Notes under the pieces: model-generated
Database searches by the model: none
Told to the model about the DNA's origin: nothing
Seen by the model: only the letters and a program-made list of their open reading frames with translations
Position numbers and translations under genes: made by a program
DNA from: Planctomycetaceae bacterium
GTDB taxonomy: Bacteria > Planctomycetota > Planctomycetia > Pirellulales > Pirellulaceae
Reading direction: 5' to 3'
Assembly: GCA_007124535.1 (NCBI GenBank)
Contig: SLEY01000326.1
Location: forward strand, 1-7,023
DNA length: 7,023 bases
Part shown: piece after piece, positions 1 to 4,851 of the stretch
Position numbering within the stretch: the first letter of the stretch is position 1
How the letters are laid out: every line of letters begins with the position of its first letter

Positions 1-1298
1 TGCATGATGGCGAGGTGTTCGAAAGGGCCCTCCAGTACCTGCGATCTCAGGAGCCCAGCGACCCGGAATCGAGTCCGGCCCCCCCGGATGCCTTCTCGAA
101 GCCGGGCGAGCCCGATCAGGATTTGCCCACCGATCAGGATTTGGCCCATGATCAGGACTTGGCCCATGATCAGGACGAAGTGAGCCCGGAGCCGGGAGAG
201 CCGGAGGCGGACGCGGCGGACCAGGAGCGCCCGTCCGGGGAGGGGTCCGAGGTTCCCGAGATGGTGCCCTCGGAGTCGGGCGATGCGGATCCGCCGCCCG
301 AAACGCCCCCGGCCGACGGGTCGGGCGACCCGCTGGATACGGTGCAGGGCCCGGCGCATGACGCGGCCGATGCCGCCACGGAACCACAAGAACCGAACGG
401 AGATCTACCGGAGGAGGTCGAGGGGCATGAAGGTTCGACGCGTCCCGAACACGAACCGCCCGAACCGCCCCCCGGCATTCAGGGAGAAGACGGTCCCATC
501 CAGCCGGACGAGGTGGATCGAGACGCCGATGACGGGCAGGGCAGCAACCAACCCGGCAGCGACCGTGAGGGCAGCCGGGGCTCGGCGGATGAAGGCAGCC
601 ACGTTTCGCCGGAATCGGGCGAGGGGGCTCCGACAGACCAGCCCGGCGATCAACCGTTCGAACAGGATCTCGAGGGCGCTCCGGGAACCGAAGCGGGGGA
701 CGGACAGACAACGCGACCGGCCGCGCCGGAGACCGAAGCGGAGAAAGCGGGTGGCGAGTCGCCGCCAGCGGGGGACGATCTGGCGAGCCCCGGTGACCCG
801 CACCCGGGCGGCCCCCCGGGCGCGGATGCGGCCGATTCGCAACCGGGAGAACCGGAAGCGGCGGGCGGGACCCCCGGCTCGGCCGAGCCGGGCGGCTGGG
901 ACCAGTTCGGCGCGGTGCCCGAAGCGGACGAACCCAATCTCCAATACGCTCGCCAAGCCACCAATCTGGTGCTGGAGTATCTGCGCGACCAGCAACACGA
1001 TCCCGATCCGGAATTGCTCCAACAACTCGATTGGACCGCCGAAGATCTCCAAGCGTTTTTGCAACGCTGGCAGGCCCTGCACGAGCAAGCCGATTCTTCG
1101 GAGCCGGACAGCCGCACGCTAAATACGGCCTTGCGCAGCTTAGGCCTGCGGGCGGAACCGAGCGAGTCGCGGCGAGCGACCGGCCGGGCAGATGATGTCG
1201 GTGGTCTGCAGGAGACCGGGCGCCGCGGTAGCCCGCCCGCACGCTACCTCGAGCAGTTTAACGCCTATAGGAAGGGAACCGCACGCACCGATGAGTGA
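1..1298 (+). CDS. Acidic Pro/Glu/Asp-rich hypothetical protein with conserved C-terminal domain (5' partial)
   Basis: Function not recognised. The frame is open to the window edge: codons from base 3 read H-D-G-E-V-F-E-R-A-L-Q-Y-L, so the GTG at 15 is probably internal and the true start lies upstream. Counting from that GTG, residues of about 10-305 are low-complexity and strongly acidic, rich in P, E, D, G, A and S and poor in aromatic residues, so probably disordered. They include four D-Q-D-containing tandem units at about 34-55. From about residue 308 the character changes to an ordered, helical tail: N-L-Q-Y-A-R-Q-A-T-N-L-V-L-E-Y-L, then a D-W-T-A-E-D-L-Q-A-F-L-Q-R-W helix, an L-R-S-L-G-L-R segment, and P-P-A-R-Y-L-E-Q-F-N-A-Y at the end. 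I recall similar tails ending large planctomycete proteins of unknown function; that is memory, not a search. No membrane segment or signal is visible in this part. The stop overlaps the nadB start by 8 bases. Confidence 0.8.
   Translation, partial: HDGEVFERALQYLRSQEPSDPESSPAPPDAFSKPGEPDQDLPTDQDLAHDQDLAHDQDEVSPEPGEPEADAADQERPSGEGSEVPEMVPSESGDADPPPETPPADGSGDPLDTVQGPAHDAADAATEPQEPNGDLPEEVEGHEGSTRPEHEPPEPPPGIQGEDGPIQPDEVDRDADDGQGSNQPGSDREGSRGSADEGSHVSPESGEGAPTDQPGDQPFEQDLEGAPGTEAGDGQTTRPAAPETEAEKAGGESPPAGDDLASPGDPHPGGPPGADAADSQPGEPEAAGGTPGSAEPGGWDQFGAVPEADEPNLQYARQATNLVLEYLRDQQHDPDPELLQQLDWTAEDLQAFLQRWQALHEQADSSEPDSRTLNTALRSLGLRAEPSESRRATGRADDVGGLQETGRRGSPPARYLEQFNAYRKGTARTDE
114..179 (+). repeat. 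In-frame 18-bp tandem repeat (about 3.5 units)
   Basis: GATCAGGA followed by T or C recurs at 114, 132, 150 and 168, exactly 18 bases apart, and the intervening bases (TTGGCCCAT in two units, TTGCCCACC in the first) are closely related. Each unit encodes D-Q-D-L-(A/P)-(H/T); the last is cut short as D-Q-D-E. Units two and three are nearly identical at DNA level, which points to recent slippage or unequal exchange. The period is a multiple of three, so copy-number change would keep the frame. It lies in the acidic, probably disordered part of the host protein. Confidence 0.9.
1269..1276 (+). promoter_or_regulatory. Ribosome binding site candidate for nadB
   Basis: AGGAAGGG sits within the last codons of the upstream gene, 14 bases before the ATG at 1291. 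The spacing is longer than ideal. It still supports the 1291 start over the in-frame ATG at 1192, which would add 33 residues with no family resemblance. Because the upstream stop codon (1296-1298) overlaps the nadB start, translational coupling may matter more than this site. Confidence 0.5.
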
Positions 1299-2922
1299 CT
1301 TCTCCACGCCCCGATATCTGATCCCCTTCCATCCCAAATCGCTGCCGCATTACTTCACCGATGTCCTGATCATCGGGGGAGGATTGGCCGGGCTCTGCGC
1401 CGCGATCGCCACCGATCCCCAATTGTCCGTGCTCGTGCTGAGCAAAGGGGAATTGAGTCAGTGCGCCAGCGCCTACGCTCAAGGCGGTATCGCCGGCGTC
1501 TTCGATCCCCAGGATTCCTTTGAACGGCATGTGAACGATACCCTGGTGGCCGGAGCCCAGCTGTGCGATCGGGCCGTGGTGGAACATGTCGTGCGAGAAG
1601 GACCACGGCGGATTCGGGAACTGATCCGCTGGGGGACCCGATTCGATATGCGAGGCGATGAACTCGTGCTCGGGCGGGAGGGCGGCCACTCGCACCATCG
1701 CGTGATCCACGCCCTGGGCGATGCGACGGGCCACGAAGTCATGCGAGCCGTCAGCGGGTGGGCCCGGCGATTGAACCATCTGCAGATCCGCGAGCATACC
1801 TTCACCCTGGACCTGCTGACCCATGAAGACCAGTGCCGGGGGGCGATTGTCAAGCATCGCACACGCGGACCCATGCTCGTCTGGGCCAAACAAACGATCC
1901 TCTGCACGGGGGGCGCGGGACAGTTGTACCGCGAATCGACCAATCCGTCCGCCGCCACCGCCGATGGCCATGCCGCCGCATATCGGGCCGGCGTCCGGCT
2001 CCGCGATATGGAGTTCATGCAATTTCATCCCACCGTGCTTTACATCGCCGGAAGCAGCCGGAGCCTGATCACCGAAGCGATTCGAGGCGAAGGCGCCTAT
2101 CTGGTCGATCGCCATGGTTACCGATTCATGCCCGACTATGACGAGCGAGGCGAATTAGCCCCCCGCGACGTGGTGTCCAAGGCGATTGTGACCCAGATGG
2201 AAAAGACGCGTCATACCAATGTCTATCTGGAACTCAGCCACCTGGAACCGCATTTCGTCATGAAACGCTTTCCAGGAATCGCCGCGACCTGTGCCCAGTT
2301 CGGCATCGACATCACCCGAGACCGGATACCCGTTCGTCCGGGGGCCCACTACATGATTGGTGGAGTCCAAGTCGATCGGGAGGGTCGCACCTCGCTCCCC
2401 CGCTTGTGGGCTGCCGGGGAAGTGACTTCCAGCGGATTGCATGGCGCCAATCGCTTGGCCTCCAATAGCCTGCTGGAAAACCTGGTGTTTGGTGCTCGGG
2501 CAGGGCGGGGCGCCTCGCAGGCCGCCTTCGACCAGGACGACGATTACCACGCCCTGCCCCTGTCGAACACCCGGCTGGCGGAACCCGATGAGTGGCTGGA
2601 CGTCTCCGATATTCGCAATTCACTCAAGAGTTTGATGTGGCGGCATGCGGGAGTTCGTCGCAACGGTTCGGATTTGGACGAAGCCCTGCAATCGGTGGAA
2701 CACTGGCAGCGATATGTGCTGGTTCGCCAGTTCCAGGATACGGACGGCTGGGAGCTTCAAAATCTGTTGACCGTGGCGCGCGTGATTGCGCGGGCTGCCT
2801 TGCAACGCGAAGAATCACGCGGAGTCCATTATCGCATCGACTATCCCGAAACCGACGACCGGCACTGGCGGCAGCGTGTTGTTTTTCAAAAAGAGCAAAT
2901 GGAACTCCAGCCACTTGCATGA
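1291..2922 (+). CDS. nadB: L-aspartate oxidase
   Basis: Cytoplasmic FAD enzyme that oxidises L-aspartate to iminoaspartate, using oxygen or fumarate as acceptor. Quinolinate synthase (NadA) then uses the product in de novo NAD synthesis. The 543-residue product is close to the usual length of about 540. A dinucleotide-binding G-G-G-L-A-G-L motif lies at residues 29-35. R-E-G-G-H-S-H-H-R at 129-137 is the NadB signature loop. Q-F-H-P-T follows at 244-248, T-E-A-I-R-G-E-G-A-Y at 261-270, D-E-R-G-E-L-A-P-R-D at 284-293, A-H-Y at 352-354 and H-G-A-N-R-L-A-S-N-S-L-L-E at 384-396. By comparison with the E. coli enzyme, H246, T261, E262, R292, H353 and R388 match substrate or flavin-site positions, so the enzyme looks active. 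The C-terminal helical domain is present and ends with E-S-R-G-V-H-Y-R. The ATG overlaps the upstream stop. nadA and nadC are not in the window. A succinate dehydrogenase flavoprotein is the alternative, but the loop signature and C terminus argue against it. Confidence 0.97.
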   Translation: MSDFSTPRYLIPFHPKSLPHYFTDVLIIGGGLAGLCAAIATDPQLSVLVLSKGELSQCASAYAQGGIAGVFDPQDSFERHVNDTLVAGAQLCDRAVVEHVVREGPRRIRELIRWGTRFDMRGDELVLGREGGHSHHRVIHALGDATGHEVMRAVSGWARRLNHLQIREHTFTLDLLTHEDQCRGAIVKHRTRGPMLVWAKQTILCTGGAGQLYRESTNPSAATADGHAAAYRAGVRLRDMEFMQFHPTVLYIAGSSRSLITEAIRGEGAYLVDRHGYRFMPDYDERGELAPRDVVSKAIVTQMEKTRHTNVYLELSHLEPHFVMKRFPGIAATCAQFGIDITRDRIPVRPGAHYMIGGVQVDREGRTSLPRLWAAGEVTSSGLHGANRLASNSLLENLVFGARAGRGASQAAFDQDDDYHALPLSNTRLAEPDEWLDVSDIRNSLKSLMWRHAGVRRNGSDLDEALQSVEHWQRYVLVRQFQDTDGWELQNLLTVARVIARAALQREESRGVHYRIDYPETDDRHWRQRVVFQKEQMELQPLA

Positions 2923-2930
2923 GGGGGGCA

Positions 2931-3185
2931 TTATCGCGGATTCGAGGTGTGCTGGTCCCAGTCGTTGCGCAATTCTTCGACGTAGTCTTTGGCATCCACT
3001 CCCGCCGCGTTTTCGGGACCTTTCGGCTCCCCGTGATGGCTGCCAGCTTCCAGCCGGCCTTCCAGGTGGCGGGCGAGTCCCTCGGCAATCCGCTCCACCA
3101 AGCGCAATTGTTCGGCATCGGACAGCGGTCGGATCGACTCTTCGTACAGCTGGTCCAGATCAACGTGTGTCAAGAAACCTTTCAT
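2931..3185 (-). CDS. Small antitoxin-like hypothetical protein
   Basis: An 84-residue protein of unknown function, starting at the ATG complementary to 3183-3185 and ending in TAA at 2931-2933. Residues 9-42 (D-L-D-Q-L-Y-E-E-S through S-D-A-E-Q-L-R-L-V-E-R-I-A-E-G-L-A) form an amphipathic helical pattern. It resembles the N-terminal helix pair of many small antitoxin-like proteins, with an L-Y-E-E motif followed by L-x-L-V-E-R-I. The middle (about 48-63) is polar and glycine-rich, and the end (D-A-K-D-Y-V-E-E-L-R-N-D-W-D) is another acidic helix with a Trp. There is no signal peptide, membrane segment or Cys-rich site. It is convergent with nadB, 8 bases away, and divergent from the oxidoreductase. 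No toxin-sized frame lies beside it on the same strand, so a toxin-antitoxin role is only a resemblance. The upstream sequence shows no clear Shine-Dalgarno site. Confidence 0.72.
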   Translation of the reverse strand: MKGFLTHVDLDQLYEESIRPLSDAEQLRLVERIAEGLARHLEGRLEAGSHHGEPKGPENAAGVDAKDYVEELRNDWDQHTSNPR

Positions 3186-3201
3186 GGTCCAATCTCAATT
3201 C

Positions 3202-3227
3202 GGGGGTTGGGGGGGGTTGGCAAAGGG
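3202..3227 (+). other. G-rich tract in the divergent intergenic region
   Basis: G-runs of five (3202-3206) and eight (3209-3216), then GG and GGG (3225-3227), all lie on the plus strand. The tract is close to a four-run quadruplex pattern, but the last loop is eight bases, so a stable three-tetrad form is marginal. It lies 16 bases upstream of the minus-strand small gene, where its transcript would be C-rich, and outside the predicted transcript of the oxidoreductase. Confidence 0.5.
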
Positions 3228-3243
3228 TTTTGAATTCAGTCTA

Positions 3244-3290
3244 CGTTCTTCGGGCTGGGGCGCCCAGACGGAGGACGCCCGCCGTTCTTC
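3244..3290. promoter_or_regulatory. Dyad plus direct-repeat element upstream of the -10 box (operator candidate)
   Basis: An 8-base direct repeat, CGTTCTTC, occurs at 3244-3251 and 3283-3290. Between the copies are nested inverted repeats: CGGGC (3251-3255) with GCCCG (3277-3281), and CTGGG (3255-3259) with CCCAG (3263-3267). The element ends 5 bases before the TATAAT box and so would cover the -35 region. That position suits a repressor or activator site, but no regulator gene is in the window and each arm is short. In GC-rich DNA such pairings can arise by chance. Confidence 0.3.
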
Positions 3291-3291
3291 T

Positions 3292-3300
3292 TGCTATAAT
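3292..3300 (+). promoter_or_regulatory. Extended -10 promoter for the oxidoreductase gene
   Basis: TGCTATAAT fits the extended -10 pattern TGnTATAAT exactly and stands out in GC-rich DNA. No good TTGACA-like -35 is seen 17 bases upstream (AGGACG at 3272-3277), which is common for extended -10 promoters. Transcription would start near 3307, leaving a leader of about 140 bases before the ATG at 3447. Confidence 0.6.
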
Positions 3301-3306
3301 CGATTG

Positions 3307-3446
3307 TTTTGCTCAGGCCAGTGTGCCGTGCTTCGGTCTTCCGCTTTCTGAGCGTCCGGGAGGCGCGCATGAGGGCGTGTCGCAACCCGGGGACCGGAGG
3401 CGGACTCGCCCTGCTGTTTTTTTTGTTTTTCGACAGGAGATGCACC
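3307..3446 (+). other. Long 5' leader of the oxidoreductase mRNA, with hairpin and T-rich tract
   Basis: If transcription starts near 3307, this leader holds a 6-base inverted repeat, GCTCAG (3311-3316) with CTGAGC (3348-3353). It encloses a smaller CCG/CGG pair (3326-3328 with 3334-3336). Further on, a GGCG-GACT-CGCC hairpin (3399-3410) is followed after six bases by a T-rich tract, eight T then G then five T (3417-3430), ending four bases before the ribosome site. This might be an attenuator, or simply a U-rich standby site for the ribosome. The frame stays open back to 3309, but there is no ribosome site or family resemblance to support coding. No known riboswitch was recognised. Confidence 0.4.
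3435..3440 (+). promoter_or_regulatory. Ribosome binding site of the oxidoreductase gene
   Basis: AGGAGA ends six bases before the ATG at 3447. This fixes the start here rather than at in-frame upstream codons, and leaves the twin-arginine motif at residues 10-11, where a Tat signal expects it. Confidence 0.85.
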
Positions 3447-4721
3447 ATGTCAGAGACTACCGTCAGACTCAACCGCCGGCAGATGCTGGCAACCACGGGC
3501 AAGGCCAGCGCGGTGCTGGCCCTGCCCACGCTGCTGCCGGCCGCGTCACTCGGCCGCGACGGCGTGGTCGCTCCCAGCGAACGGATCGTGCTGGGCGGTA
3601 TCGGTTTGGGGGGGCGAGGGACGGGCGTCTTGCGTTCGTTCATGAATAATCCGGACGTCCAGTTCGTCGCCATCTGCGACATCCGCCGCCAACGTCGCGA
3701 AGCCGTCAAGAACTTGGCGGACAACCATTATGGCAACGAGGACTGTGCCACGTACCGCGACATGGACGAAATCCTGGCTCGGCCCGACATCGATTCGGTG
3801 CTGATCGCCACCGGGGACCGCTGGCATGCGATGGCTTCGATCATTGCGGCCAAAGCCGGGAAGGACGTGTTTTGTGAAAAGCCCTGCTCCATGACGATTT
3901 CCGAGAGCCAGGCGCTGGCCGACACGTTCCGGCGTTACGGGGTGATTTACCAGGCGGGGACGCAGCGGCGCAGCATCGGGAACTTCCAGTTCGCCGCCGA
4001 TTTGGCCCATTCGGGCAGGTTGGGCAAGCTGCACACGGTCCACGCCAACACACTGAATCCGCCCACCCGGCACGACTGGCTGCCCGCCCAACCCGAACCG
4101 CCGAAGGAGGAGGTGGATTGGGATGCCTGGCTGGGACCCTGCCCCTGGCGGCCCTACAACGCGCGCTACGTGGCCGGTGGCTGGCGCGGCTTCTTCGATT
4201 TCCATGGCGGGGGCATCCTGGAATGGGGCTCCCATACCGTCGATCTTTGCCAATGGGCCGGCCAGAAGGACGATACGGCGCCGGTCGAGTACACTCCGGA
4301 AGGCAGCGGCGTGATCTGCCACTATGCCGATGGCCTCAAACTGGTGATGCGGGACAGCGGCTGGATGGGCTTGGGAACCTGCAGCGTGCGGTACGAAGGG
4401 GACGAAGGCTGGATCGAAACGGGCGACAGCGGCCGTTTCGCCATCTATCCCGAAACCCTGCGGACCGAGCGGACGGTGTTTACGATGGCCGGTACCGATC
4501 CCTCGACCCATGTGCGGAATTTCCTGGATTGCGTCAAGACCCGCAAACCGGCGAACTCGAATTCCGACGTGGCGGCCCAATCGCACATCGCCTGCCATGC
4601 CGCCTATATCGCCTGGCAGTTGGGCCGGACCCTGAAATACGATCCGACGATCGACGCCTTCGAAGACGAGGAGGCGAACCGCATGCGCTCGCGAGCGATG
4701 CGCGAACCGTATCGGGTCTAG
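3447..4721 (+). CDS. Tat-exported Gfo/Idh/MocA family oxidoreductase
   Basis: Predicted NAD(P)-dependent oxidoreductase acting on a sugar, sugar alcohol or related compound; the substrate cannot be told. The product has 424 residues, usual for secreted members. A twin-arginine signal (N-R-R-Q-M-L at 9-14, then a hydrophobic stretch to about 35) predicts folded export with cofactor bound. The Rossmann motif G-G-I-G-L-G-G-R-G-T-G is at 50-60, followed by a strand ending A-I-C-D at 75-78. C-E-K-P-C-S at 143-148 holds the family lysine (K145). W-G-S-H-T-V-D-L-C-Q-W at 260-270 supplies the conserved His (H263) and Asp (D266) of the C-terminal substrate domain. F-D-F-H-G-G-G-I-L-E-W just before it matches the planctomycete-style members I recall. 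The promoter candidate at 3292-3300 and the ribosome site at 3435 serve it. The HEAT-repeat gene follows 130 bases later on the same strand, and both products carry export signals. Confidence 0.93.
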   Translation: MSETTVRLNRRQMLATTGKASAVLALPTLLPAASLGRDGVVAPSERIVLGGIGLGGRGTGVLRSFMNNPDVQFVAICDIRRQRREAVKNLADNHYGNEDCATYRDMDEILARPDIDSVLIATGDRWHAMASIIAAKAGKDVFCEKPCSMTISESQALADTFRRYGVIYQAGTQRRSIGNFQFAADLAHSGRLGKLHTVHANTLNPPTRHDWLPAQPEPPKEEVDWDAWLGPCPWRPYNARYVAGGWRGFFDFHGGGILEWGSHTVDLCQWAGQKDDTAPVEYTPEGSGVICHYADGLKLVMRDSGWMGLGTCSVRYEGDEGWIETGDSGRFAIYPETLRTERTVFTMAGTDPSTHVRNFLDCVKTRKPANSNSDVAAQSHIACHAAYIAWQLGRTLKYDPTIDAFEDEEANRMRSRAMREPYRV

Positions 4722-4733
4722 ATGAAGCCGCCC

Positions 4734-4795
4734 GCGGTGGACGGAAACGCCGCTTCCCAGCCCCCCCGGCTGGTAAGCCGCTTCCTCTCCACCGC
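4734..4795. repeat. Nested inverted repeats between the oxidoreductase and HEAT genes
   Basis: An outer perfect 8-base pair, GCGGTGGA (4734-4741) with TCCACCGC (4788-4795), encloses an inner 6-base stem, CCAGCC (4757-4762) with GGCTGG (4768-4773), whose loop is five C. A 9-base direct repeat, GCCGCTTCC, lies at 4749-4757 and 4777-4785, one copy on each side of the inner stem. No T-run follows, so it is not a standard intrinsic terminator. It could slow the polymerase, protect the upstream mRNA end, or be a protein site. The region has no supported gene. Confidence 0.55.
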
Positions 4796-4838
4796 CCTCA
4801 GTGGCCACCTTTTGCAAAGAACTCGAAAAAATACTCAC

Positions 4839-4844
4839 AGGAGA
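4839..4844 (+). promoter_or_regulatory. Ribosome binding site of the HEAT-repeat gene
   Basis: AGGAGA lies seven bases before the ATG at 4852. It places the start at the head of a clear signal peptide and argues against the in-frame GTG at 4801, which would put 17 charged residues in front of that signal. Confidence 0.85.
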
Positions 4845-4851
4845 GATTTCC

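Noticed and set aside
15..17. GTG as the true start of the acidic protein gene
   Set aside because: The codons before it (from base 3) stay open and read as ordinary protein, and no ribosome site precedes it within the visible bases.
114..179. CRISPR-like array
   Set aside because: The units are contiguous, 18 bases long, in frame within a gene, and have no unique spacers.
1192..1290. In-frame ATG at 1192 as the nadB start
   Set aside because: It would add 33 residues unlike NadB and overlap the upstream gene by 107 bases. The ATG at 1291 gives the family's usual length.
2920..2935. Bidirectional terminator between nadB and the small gene
   Set aside because: The 8-base gap and its surroundings show no inverted repeat or T-run.
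2592..3233. A 213-codon plus-strand frame across the nadB end and the small minus-strand gene
   Set aside because: It overlaps conserved nadB sequence in another frame, shows no family motif, and is the antisense shadow of the small gene.
4801..4851. GTG at 4801 as the HEAT gene start
   Set aside because: It would place charged residues before the signal peptide, while the ATG at 4852 has AGGAGA seven bases upstream.
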